This document shows positions 20,001-29,779 of a DNA stretch of 64,000 nt, one piece after another. The DNA lies in the NCBI GenBank assembly GCA_947184155.2, contig CAMXCT020002775.1:23333-87332 (forward strand), given 5' to 3'. Both the position numbers and the translations under genes were made by a program. The first letter of the stretch is position 1. Each line of letters starts with the position of its first letter. This DNA is from Cladocopium goreaui (Eukaryota; Sar; Dinophyceae; Suessiales; Symbiodiniaceae). A model generated the notes under the pieces. It was given only the letters and a program-made list of their open reading frames with translations, searched no databases and was not told where the DNA came from.

Positions 20001-22090
20001 GGTGTTGACGGACTGAAACTTAGAACCATGGGGAAAATTGCCTAGTTTTGGTGTTGGCATGTTTTTCTCAAACTCCTGGAATCCAAAAAATGGTGAAAAT
20101 GGACTAGTTTTGGTGTTGACATGTTTTTTTCTCAACTCCTGGAATCCAAAAAAATGGTGAAAATTGACTAGTTTTGGTGTTGACATGTTTTTCTCAAACT
20201 CCTGGAATCCAAAAAATGGGGAAAATTGACTAGTTTTGGTGTTGACGGACTGAACTTAGAACCATGGGGAAAATTGACTAGTTTTGGTGTTGACATGTTT
20301 TTTCTCAAACTCCTGGAATTCAAAAAATGGTGAAAATTGACTAGTTTTGGTGTTGGCATGTTTTTCTCAAACTCGTGCAAGTCAAAAAATTGTGAAAATT
20401 GACTAGTTTTGGTGTTGACATGTTTTTTCTCAAACTCCTGGAATCCAAAAAATGGTGAAAATTGACAAGTTTTGGTGTTGACATGTTTTTCTCAAACTCG
20501 TGCAAGCCAAAAAATGGTGAAAATGGACCAGTTTTGGTGTTGACATGTTTTTTCTCAAACTTTTGGTGTTGGCATGTTTTTCTCAAACTCGTGCAAGTCA
20601 AAAAATTGGGAAAATTGACTAGTTTTGGTGTTGACGGACTGAAACTTAGAACCATGGGGAAAATTGCCTAGTTTTGGTGTTGACATGTTTTTCTCAAACT
20701 TCTGGAATCCAAATTATGTGGAAAATTGACTAGCTTTGGTGTTGACATGTTTCTTTCTCAACTCCTGGAATCAAAAAAAAATGGTGAAAATTGACTAGTT
20801 TTGGTGTTGACATGTTTTTCTCAAACTCCTGGAATCCAAAATATGTGGAAAATTGACTAGTTTTGGTGTTGACATGTTTTTTTCTCAACTCCTGGAATCC
20901 ACAAAATGGTGAAAATTAACTAGTTTTGGTGTTGACATGTTTTTCTCAAACTCCTGGAATCCAAAAATGGTGAAAATTGACTAGTTTTGGTGTTGACATG
21001 TTTTTCTCAAACTCCTGGAATCAAAAAAATGGCGAAAATTGACTAGTTTTGGTGTTGACATGTTTTTCTCAAACTCGTGCAAGTCAAAAAATGGTGAAAA
21101 TGGACTAGTTTTGTTGTTGACATGTTTTTTCTCAAACTTTTGGTGTTGACATGTTTTTCTCAAACTTGTGCAAGTCAAAAAATGGGGAAAATTGACTAGT
21201 TTTGGTGTTGACATGTTTTTTTCTCAAACTTTTGGTGTTGACATGTTTTTCTCAAACTCGTGCAAGTCAAAAAATTGGGAAAATTGACTAGTTTTGGTGT
21301 TGACGGACTGAAACTTAGAACCATGGGGAAAATTGCCTAGTTTTGGTGTTGACATGTTTTTCTCAAACTTCTGGAATCCAAAATATGTGGAAAATTGACT
21401 AGCTTTGGTGTTGACATGTTTCTTTCCCAACTCCTGGAATCCAAAAAAATGGTGAAAAAAAGACTAGTTTTGGTGTTGACATGTTTTTCTCAAACTCCTG
21501 GAATCCAAAAAATGGGGAAAATTGACTAGTTTTGGTGTTGACGGACTGAAACTTAGAACTATGGGGAAAATTGACTAGTTTTGGTGTTGACATGTTTTTC
21601 TCTCAAACTCCTGGAATCAAAAAAAATGGTGAAAATTAACTAGTTTTGGTGTTGACATGTTTTTTTCTCAAACTCCTGGAATCAAAAAAATGGCGAAAAT
21701 TGACTAGTTTTGGTGTTGACATGTTTTTTCTCAAACTCCTGGAATCCAAAAAAAGGTGAAAATTGACTAGTTTTGGTGTTGACATGTTTTTCTCAAACTC
21801 GTGCAAGTCAAAATGGTGAAAATGGGCTAGTTTTGGTGTTGACATGTTTTTTTCCTCAAACTTTTGGTGTTGACATGTTTTTCTCAAACTCGTGCAAGTC
21901 AAAAAATTGGGAAAATTGACTAGTTTTGGTGTTGACGGACTGAAACTTAGAACCACGTTCCCCAAAATATAGAAAAATCATGACGGGTGATTTTAAGTTG
22001 CTCCCAAAACCCCCCGAAATGGGTCAGGTTCTATCTTCTGGGTATGTTTGTTTGGAAAAAACCGGGACATTCTAAGTTTCAGACCGTCAA
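17091..22090. mobile_element. Element A: TIR-bounded, ~5.0 kb, filled with a ~60-bp satellite
   Basis: The left end is 'ttgacggactgaaacttaga' directly after a (TA)n run. The right end (about 22,070-22,090) is the reverse complement 'tctaagtttcagaccgtcaa', directly before another TA run. About 300 bases of unique sequence lie inside the left end and about 130 inside the right. The rest (about 17,380-21,950) is a tandem array of a 58-63-bp unit containing 'tagttttggtgttgacatg', 'tttttctcaaactcctgg' and 'aaaaaatggtgaaaattgac'. At least nine units are replaced by a variant carrying the terminal sequence itself ('gttgacggactgaaactta'). No transposase is visible, so any movement would depend on another element. 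The TA flanks suggest insertion into TA repeats. Confidence 0.8.
17400..21950 (+). repeat. Satellite array of element A (~60-bp units, ~75 copies)
   Basis: Units alternate between an '...ctcctggaatccaaaaaatgg' type, an '...ctcgtgcaagtcaaaaaatgg' type and a truncated 'ctcaaacttttggtgttgac' type. They are arranged in higher-order blocks of roughly 500-700 bases, each block ending with the 'gacggactgaaacttagaac' variant (near 17,685, 18,340, 18,980, 19,525, 20,005, 20,245, 20,632, 21,300, 21,538 and 21,933). The minus-strand frames reading 'KNMSTPKLVNFHHF' are satellite translations, not genes. Confidence 0.95.
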
Positions 22091-22098
22091 TATATATA

Positions 22099-25000
22099 CC
22101 GTGGAGGACCAGCAGTTAGAATATGGAAAAATCCAACTTCCGTGTTTAACGCGAGTTCAGGATATATATCTGTTTTCATATGTTGTTGAGACGTTTTAAT
22201 TCACACATAGAATTTAAAAAATAAAAAGACCCCTACACTTAGAATATTTTGGATGTTTATGTATAGTATGATATTAAGAGAAAACCACAAAAATCGTGTG
22301 TGTCACAGCCGTTTTCGAGGCGTCTCAAAACCCACAATCGTTTTGGACACAACTGTTGAATTTGTGTCTAAAACAACCACATTGGGTTCGTACATAATTA
22401 GTCACTTTGTACATCAAGCAAGGCAAAGAAAAGAAACATACAGTTGGTTTGGGTTCGTGAATTCCTTCAAAACAAAGGTAAATTGCAAAACAAATGCAGC
22501 TGTCTCAAAACAATCTCAGTACATCACCACATCGGCTTGCAGTTGTTGCAATTCGTTCTGCAAAACACACTCATGGTACAGTACCAGCTGGTTGGCAGTT
22601 GTTGTTTTTGTTTGTGTAAAATTGTGCATTTATAGGCAGTGAATGCACTTAGAATATGGTCAAGGTCAAGGAAGGCACATAACCGAACAGTTTGCAGTTG
22701 AGTTCCTTACTGCGAAGCAAGCAAGGTACAGTGTCAAACAGTTTGCAGCTGTTGAGTTCATAATTGCAACACAATGTCATCCGAGCACCATATGCTTTAC
22801 AGTTCTTGCACCTGGTACTGCAAAACACGCATGGTACAGTACCAGCTGGTTGGCAGTTGTTGTTTTTGCTTGTGTGAACCTGTCCATGTATGGGTAGTGA
22901 ATGCACAAAACAATCAAGGTACAGTGCCAAAAAGTTTGCAACTGCTAAGTTCATGATTGCAAAACAATTTCAGTACAGTACCACGTAGGCTTGCAGTTGC
23001 TGCATTTCGTTCTGCAAAACACACTCATGGTACAGTACCAGCTGGTTGGCAGTTGTGTTTTTGCTTGTGTAAAGCTGTGCGTTTATGGGCAGTGAATGCA
23101 CTTAGAATATTGTCAGAGTTGCCAGAGTCGCTTGGTCCATCAAGGAAGGTGCATAACCAAGCAGTTTACAGTTGAATTTGTTACTGCAAAGCAAGCAAGG
23201 TACAGTTCCCAACAAATTGCAACTGCTGAGTTCATAATTGCAAAACTACCTCAGAACAACACCGCATGGTTTACATTTTTTGCATTTGGCACTGCAAAAC
23301 ACGTATGGTCGCCGCATGGTACATTACCAACCCGTTTGCAGTTGTTGCGTCTGCCGTTTGCCTGTATAACTGTGCATTTAATTTATGGGCAGCAAATGCA
23401 CTTAGAATATGATCACAACTAGCATAGTCACTTTGAAAATCAGGCAGTGAATGCACTTAGAATATGGTCAAGGTCAAGGAAGGCACATAACCGAACAGTT
23501 TGCAGTTGAGTTCCTTACTGCGAAGCAAGCAAGGTACAGTGTCAAACAGTTTGCAGCTGTTGAATTCATAATTGCAACACAATTTCACCGAGCACCATAT
23601 GCTTTACAGTTCTTGCACCTGGTACTGCAAAACACGCATGGTACAGTACCAGCTGGTTGGCAGTTGTTGTTTTTGCTTGTGTAAGCCTGTCCATGTATGG
23701 GTAGTGAATGCACAAAACAAGCAAGGTACAGTGCCCAAAAGTTGTAACTGCTGAGTTCATGATTGCAACACAATTTCAGTACAGTACCACGTAGACTTGC
23801 AGTTGCTGCATTTCGTTCTGCAAAACGCACTCATGGTACAGTACCAGCTGGTTGGCAGTTGTGTTTTTGCTTGTGTAAAACTGTGCATTTATGGGCAGTG
23901 AATGCACTTAGAATATTGTCAGAGTTGCCAGAGTCGCTTGGTCCATCAAGGAAGGTGCATAACCAAGCAGTTTACAGTTGAATTTGTTACTGCAAAGCAA
24001 GCAAGGTACAGTTCCCAACAAATTGCAACTGCTGAGTTAATAATTGCAAAACTACCTCAGTACAACACCACATGGTTTACATTTTTTGCATTTGTCACTG
24101 CAAAACACGTATGGTCGCCGCATGGTACATTACCAACCCGTTTGCAGTTGCCGTTTGCCTGTATAACTGCATTTAATTTAAGGGCAGCAGATGCACTTAG
24201 AATATGATCACAACTAACATAGTCACTTTGAACATCAGTCAAGACAAAGAACAGAAACATACAGTTGGGTTTGGGTTCGTTAATTCCTTCAAAACAAACG
24301 TAAATTGCAAAACAAATGCAGCTGTCTCAAAACAATCTCAGTACATCACCACATCGGCTTGCAGTTGTTGCAATTCGTTCTGCGAAACACACTCATGGTA
24401 CAGTAATAGCTGGTTGGCAGTTGTTGTTTTTGTTGGTGTAAAATTGTGCATTTATGGGCAGTGAATGCACTTAGAATATGGTCACAACCGCATTGTCACT
24501 GATAGTCCATCAAGAAAGGTACATAACCGAACAGTTTACAGTTGAATTAGTTACTGCAAAACAAGCAAGATACAGTACTACAAAGTTTACAAATGTTGAG
24601 TCATGATCGCAAACAATCCCAGTACATCACCACATGGTTTACTGTTGTTGCATTTGGTGCTGCCACACATGCATGGTACAGTACGAACCGGTTGGCATTT
24701 GTTATTCTTGCTTGTGTAAAACTGTGCATTTCTGGACAGTGAATGCAGTTAGAATATGGCCACAACTGCCAGAGTCGCGTATTCCATCAAACAAGATACA
24801 GAACCGGACAGTTTATAGTTGAGTTCTTTGTTGCAAAACAAGCACTGTACAGTACTAAATCATGAAACAGTTGAGTTCATGTTTGCACAATAATTTCAGC
24901 AGAGCACCGCATGGTTTACAGTTCTTGCATCTGGTAGTGCAAAACACGCACGGTAGAGTACCAACCGTTTGGCAGTTGTTTTCGTGTAAAAGTGTGAGTT

Positions 25001-25796
25001 TCTGTGCAGTAAATGCACTTAGAATATGCACACAACTGCCAGAGTCACTTTGTCCATCAAGCAAGATACAGAACTGAACAGTTTATATATAGTTGAGTTT
25101 GTTACTGCAAGACAAGCCGCGTACAATACCAACAAAACATAAACAAAATGCAACTGTTGAGTTCATGATCGCCGATCAATCTCAGTACGGTACCTCATGG
25201 TTTACAGTTGTTTTTGGTACTGCAGCAAAACACGCATGGTACAGCACCAACCGGTTTTGAACTTGCTGCTTTTGCCTGTATAACTGTGCGCTTACGGGCA
25301 GTAAATGCACTTAGAATATGGCCACAACTACATAGTCACTGATAGTCCATCAAAGAAGGTACCGAACCAACAAGTTTACTGTTGAGTTTGTTATTGTAAA
25401 CCATGTTCTTGTTGTGTTGATGTATTGGGTTTTGTTCGTTTTCCATTGAGATTTGCGAACCCATACATTGAGGTACCCATGCGGTAGCACAGTAGAGTAC
25501 CATAGATTGATGGGGAAACCCAAAAGAAACAGGAACGGGGATAGAGAGAGAGAGAGAGAGCGAGAGGAGGCTTGGAGGTAATGATATTTATTGGGAATTA
25601 TTGGGATATATGGTCGGATGTAGCTAGTTTTTCCTTAAGACAGCATACTACCAAAATATTCTATGTGTACCCCCTGGATTTGAATATTCTAAGTGCTAAC
25701 CACCCCTGCTCATTTATGTTAAAAATTAATTAACATAAATCCATATTCTAAAACTTTAATCTTTTTTTGGTATTCTAACTTCTGGTCCTCCACGGT
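22099..25796. mobile_element. Element B: TIR-bounded, ~3.7 kb, repeat-filled
   Basis: The left end 'ccgtggaggaccag' followed by 'cagttagaatatgg' starts eight bases after element A, across a TATATATA spacer. The right end, at 25,796, is the reverse complement 'ctggtcctccacgg' preceded by 'tattctaactt' and followed by a TA tract. The interior (22,640-25,400) is a diverged array in which 'gcacttagaatatgg', 'cagtttgcagttg' and 'catggtacagtaccagctgg' recur. A segment at 22,636-23,440 is repeated almost exactly 807 bases later (23,443-24,240). No transposase or convincing ORF is present. The TIR word 'ttagaatatgg' is also part of the internal repeat. Confidence 0.8.
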
Positions 25797-26130
25797 ATAC
25801 ATATATATATATATAGAATAGTGTCTCACTAGCTATGGTGTCCCTGTGAAAAGTGTCGAGTACCTTGGGCATGTGGTTAACAAAACATTCAAAAATACTT
25901 TTGACTTCTGCCAGGGTCTCACCATTCCCAACTCCCTGTAACGAGTCTTAGACAGACAGATAGATAGATAGATAGATAGATCGATAGATCGATAGATCAG
26001 AGAATCAAGGTCGTAACCCTTGCAAGTAACCCCTTATAAAGGGGTAAAAACGAATAAGTTGTACCTATTGAATTGTACCCCATCATCCTGCAGGTTCGTT
26101 CCCAACAGGCCCTCTCTTGATGGTGGCTCA
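25797..26130 (+). repeat. TA tract, a ~50-bp unit and a GATA/GATC microsatellite
   Basis: A TA run follows element B. At 25,909-25,957 is a unit reading 'agggtctcaccattcccaac' and 'tccctgtaacgagtcttaga', which runs straight into 'cagatagatagatagat'. The same unit precedes GATA repeats four more times at 34,930-35,690. (A separate GA microsatellite lies just inside element B near 25,545-25,566.). Confidence 0.8.
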
Positions 26131-26307
26131 GGCCCTATGCGAACGCATGGAAGGGCAAGTCTCTAGGGCAAACAAAGGTTGGTGTTGTGACATAATATTT
26201 TACTGGGTAGTTTTCTGATCTTTTGAACAGATGCTGGCTACTGGCCATTGAGCATCCCATAGCATTCGGAAAATGTTGCATGAATATATTGATGAAACAT
26301 ATACGTA

Positions 26308-26402
26308 TACACACAATCGCACACACACACACACATACATCGCGCACACATCGCACACACACACAGATTCATACATTCATACATTATATATATATATATA
26401 TG
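26308..26402 (+). repeat. AC and TA microsatellites
   Basis: 'cacacacacacaca' with short interruptions, followed by 'cattatatatatatatata'. Simple sequence only. Confidence 0.9.
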
Positions 26403-26570
26403 GGCCCTCAAGGAGGGTTTGAAGTGATGGCCGAAGCTAAATACCTGCGGGGCCATGGCGCGTGTCCCTGGGTCAAAGCCTTTTTCATCCCTCACACTGC
26501 AGAAGTTTTGCGGTCCAGCACGGTGATCTACAACGCGGTGTTCACCAGCACTCAAAAGTCGTTTGTCTGA
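26403..26570 (+). CDS. Possible exon of unknown protein
   Basis: The plus frame reads 'GPQGGFEVMAEAKYLRGHGA' and continues 'CPWVKAFFIPHTAEVLRSST' to a stop near 26,570. Composition is like a coding exon and unlike the surrounding microsatellites. A second candidate piece follows at 26,629-26,844. I do not recognise a family, and a minus-strand reading is not excluded. Confidence 0.35.
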   Translation, partial: GPQGGFEVMAEAKYLRGHGACPWVKAFFIPHTAEVLRSSTVIYNAVFTSTQKSFV

Positions 26571-26628
26571 AAAAATGACCCGTGAATGTTTTTTGGTACT
26601 TCACCCGTCAAACAGTTGGATCTTGTAG

Positions 26629-26844
26629 ATGTGGACCATTGATGTGGATGAAGAATGGCTGTTCAGGAGATATACTGCATGGCTAGACAAATCGAACGCT
26701 GCGCTGTCACGGAGATTCTTTCGCATGTACCCTAGTGCTGACAAAGCGCCCCCTTGGGTTGTGTCTGAGCACACGTGGTCAAATTGTTTTTTATCATACA
26801 TCCACCAATTGAAAGCCGAAAGATTTTCCCTAGTATACTATTAA
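26629..26844 (+). CDS. Possible exon of unknown protein (Trp-rich)
   Basis: An open plus frame contains 'MWTIDVDEEWLFRRYTAWLD' and 'YPSADKAPPWVVSEHTW', a plausible globular composition. Further open pieces at about 26,884-27,085 can be read in two plus frames and one minus frame, so I cannot say which is coding. It may be part of the same decayed gene as 27,760-34,639. Confidence 0.35.
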   Translation: MWTIDVDEEWLFRRYTAWLDKSNAALSRRFFRMYPSADKAPPWVVSEHTWSNCFLSYIHQLKAERFSLVYY

Positions 26845-27093
26845 AATCATTCCTCATGGCTCTCACCATTCCCTTCACACTGCGTGGTGATTGCAGACCT
26901 TGGCACAGGTGTGTTCGAAAACGCACAAGCGTCCTGCAAGACTGGACAGTGCTCTCTGTCCAGATGTGGTCTTGCACAACATTCCCGATGTTGTGGCGCC
27001 AACTTCCAGTTTGATGACACAACTTGTTCACTGGTTTCCGTGGACAGCGATGCTAGCTCCAGGTGCTTTGATTGAATTTGGTTAAGTATATTT

Positions 27094-27680
27094 CCCCACC
27101 TGCCAGGTGAGGGTTGTTAGATTTCATCACGGTGGTTCTCCTCCTCCTCCTCGTCCTTCTCCTTCTCCTTCTTCTCCTCCTCCTCCTTCTCCTCCACCAC
27201 CTCTGCATCCACTTCCATGTCCACTTCCGCCTTGCCAACTCTTCGCCAATCTCTTCGCCAACTTCTGCGCGCAGTGGGCACTGCTGGACCTCAACTGCCG
27301 GCTTCCGATCTGAGTGGGCACGGCTGGACCTCACCCGCAAGGTTCTGAGCGCAGTGGGCACCGCTGGACCTCAGCCAGGGACCTTCCGCCCAGTGGGCAC
27401 CACTTGGACCTCAACCTGGGACCTTCAGAGCTCAGTGGGCACCGCTGGACCTCAGCGGCCAGATGGAATGCCAGATGGAATGCCAGAAAGATTGCCAGAA
27501 TATATGCCAGATAGACTGCCAGAATATATGCCACATAGAATGCCACATAGAATGCCAAAATATATGCGAGAAAGAATGCCACATAGAATGTCAGAACATA
27601 TGCCAGATAGAACGCCAAAATATATACCAGATAAAATGCTGGAAGATATGCCAGATAGAATATCAGAATAGATGTCAGAT
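27094..27680 (-). repeat. Composite dispersed repeat, copy 2 (inverse orientation)
   Basis: It begins with 'ccccacctgccaggtgaggg' and passes through a CTC/CCT-rich tract (27,130-27,200). It continues into 46-bp-type units ('gggcaccgctggacctcagc') and ends in a 'atgccagatagaatgcc' short tandem array near 27,460-27,680. It is copy 1 read backwards, more diverged, with 'agtgggcac' where the others have 'agtgagcac'. It lies in an intron or upstream of the plus-strand gene that resumes at 27,760. Confidence 0.85.
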
Positions 27681-27759
27681 AGAATGTTAGGTAAAATGTC
27701 AAAATATATGGCTTGAAATGCCAGGGTGGATATCACTCGAAGTAAAGTAATTTATTGTA

Positions 27760-28326
27760 ATGTTTTCACCTTGTCCACAATCGAAACACAGTATATATCT
27801 GACGGGAGCCTTTAATGATAAAGAATTGCGGGGGATACTGCTCAGCAAAAAGGAGCTTTGGAGCCATGCCGAGCATTTCGAATGGAGTTTGGATGCTCTC
27901 TATGGCCACATTCACCGTTTGTTTGACTCGGTAGTCAGCACCAAAGAACCACTTGAAGATATGATTGGAGTACTGACAGATTCAGTGAAACGAGGGCAGC
28001 GAAACCCTTTCAAAGCGATGGCCCCAGAACGTGCACTATTCGACCAAGCCCGGAAAATCAGGTGGGATTCAACGTCCTGGCCACTCGCCGAAGTTTTACC
28101 CGCTGACTTTGAAGAGAGGGACATGCTGTCGCTTGAACGAAATCGTGCGCGTCTCTTCTCGACCCACCCAAAGGTGTTCAAGTCAGATTCAAAAACAATC
28201 CTGGCTTCTATGGAACAGCTTGGAATCAAGCCGCGAGGAGGGATACTGGGATACGGAATGAGGGAATGCTGTTGCAGAATATTTTGCAGAGTTTCCATGT
28301 GTAGGGTGGTATTAGGTGGCATTTGA
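27760..28326 (+). CDS. Exon of unknown dinoflagellate protein (first large piece)
   Basis: After a possible acceptor ('ccacaatcgaaacacag', near 27,790) the frame reads 'NDKELRGILLSKKELWSHAE', 'FKAMAPERALFDQARKIRWD' and 'LPADFEERDMLSLERNRARL', ending near 28,326. The composition (acidic/basic helices, conserved-looking Trp) is coding-like. I cannot assign a family. The coding part may stop before the Cys-rich tail 'MRECCCRIFCR', which looks intronic. Confidence 0.55.
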   Translation: MFSPCPQSKHSIYLTGAFNDKELRGILLSKKELWSHAEHFEWSLDALYGHIHRLFDSVVSTKEPLEDMIGVLTDSVKRGQRNPFKAMAPERALFDQARKIRWDSTSWPLAEVLPADFEERDMLSLERNRARLFSTHPKVFKSDSKTILASMEQLGIKPRGGILGYGMRECCCRIFCRVSMCRVVLGGI

Positions 28327-28379
28327 AGGTATGTTGCCTTGTTTCTGATGCTGTCAGTAGGCCATGCTTTCAGTAGGCC

Positions 28380-28865
28380 ATGGATGATCCAGTGCTGCTT
28401 CTCACCTTGCTTGCAGGATTACTTGGTGCACCTGCAGACATGAAAAAGCCCATCAACACGAAGGTCTCCTTAGACAAACCTGCGTCACAGGAGACTGACA
28501 TCAAGAGTGTGGTATGTTTGTCTGCTTTGAAAATCTTGTCACGTTCGGAGTTTCGTGGCCTTGATGGTCTTTGGGCCAGCTGTCTTCTTCAAATGTTTGG
28601 TCTCTTCACCGATACGCTGAATGGCGATGTGTTTTTGTCCCTGGGCTTCCACCATTGCGGAACATTAGTTTTCCGAGTTCAGGAAGTGGAAACAGATTTG
28701 TGGGCTGTCTGCCCTGGGCAACTATCCATCTCTCAAGCGCGCGACACTGTGAAAATCATGCATCTAGCACATGTGGCGAAGCCTGATGCGTTTGATGAAG
28801 AATACAAGGGCGTGCCATACAAAATCTGTACCTGCAAGAGATTTATTCATTTTGCTTTGCACTAG
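28380..28865 (+). CDS. Exon of unknown dinoflagellate protein (second piece)
   Basis: An acceptor 'caccttgcttgcag|g' at about 28,417 opens a frame 'LLGAPADMKKPINTKVSLDK' that continues 'EFRGLDGLWASCLLQMFGLF', 'VFLSLGFHHCGTLVFRVQEV' and 'HVAKPDAFDEEYKGVPYK'. It is uninterrupted for about 145 residues. No family recognised. A third exon follows near 28,999 on the same strand. Confidence 0.6.
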   Translation: MDDPVLLLTLLAGLLGAPADMKKPINTKVSLDKPASQETDIKSVVCLSALKILSRSEFRGLDGLWASCLLQMFGLFTDTLNGDVFLSLGFHHCGTLVFRVQEVETDLWAVCPGQLSISQARDTVKIMHLAHVAKPDAFDEEYKGVPYKICTCKRFIHFALH

Positions 28866-28998
28866 CTTTGGAGTTCATACATATACATTCGTATCATACC
28901 AAAAAGTTATCCCCATATGGTCGAAAGGGTGTTCTAGCGTAAGCTAAAGAGAGCGGCTTGTTCAGGTTCTAAATCCACACCTCTCAGGCCTCCCTCAC

Positions 28999-29160
28999 CA
29001 AAATGAAAGCGGACAACTGCTGCTGATGCGCGATGGCTACAACCTTTCCTTGGTCCGTTACTTTCTGGAGCGGGGTTCGCTTGAGTTCATGACGGAGGCG
29101 CATGTGCAACAGCTATGCATTGCTTTGTCGGTGAAAACGCCCAAGTTCAAGGAAAGCAAG
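28999..29160 (+). CDS. Exon of the same unknown gene (third piece)
   Basis: The acceptor 'ccacacctctcag|g' is followed in frame by 'LPHQNESGQLLLMRDGYNLS', 'LVRYFLERGSLEFMTEAHV' and 'QQLCIALSVKTPKFKES'. It probably ends at a GT ('gttggt', 29,161) or, as dinoflagellates allow, at a GC donor a few bases earlier; the GC choice would keep phase with the next exon. The intron that follows holds element C. Confidence 0.55.
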
Positions 29161-29779
29161 GTTGGTATGAAGTCAAAGTTGATACTTGCTTCAAGTTTGT
29201 CAAATGTTTCAGAACCCATGATTTGAATCAATATGAGAGCATCACCAAACTGATTGTTTTGAGGGTGGATTTTTGCTTGCTGAATTTCAGGTTCGTGTTT
29301 TTTGATTTGCCCACAGAATTTGAAAAAAAACAACTCCAAACACACATACATATATACATATATATTATATATATACAGAGATTTGTATGTAATAATGTAT
29401 TACTCTAGGTTAAATAAACTTAGCCCTAGAAAACGAATATGTGCAAAACAAAGTCATGTTAGGATAACTTGTTTTTTGAAGCATTTTGAAGCATTTTGAC
29501 ACAGGTCGATGTTAATATTCTTAATTACAACGAAATCTTAGACAAAACCTCTAAAAGTCTTCATTGACAGCATTTACAACAAACATCTCAAAAACCTATG
29601 TTAGGATACCTTTTTGAACCAACCACCACACATGTGCTATGTTAGTACACCACAGTTCCGTGCAGAACAAAGTCATGTTAGGATAATTTGGTTTTTGAAG
29701 CATTTTGACGCAGGTCTATGTTAATTGCCTGATTCTCCAACGGAATCTGAGACAAAATCTCTAAAGGTCTTCATTGCTA

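Noticed and set aside
17400-21950. CRISPR-like regular repeats
   Set aside because: Repeats are contiguous ~60-bp satellite units without unique spacers, in a eukaryotic setting with no cas genes.
17608-21965. Minus-strand ORFs reading KNMSTPKLVNFHHF
   Set aside because: They are translations of the satellite; frames open and close with unit-length changes.
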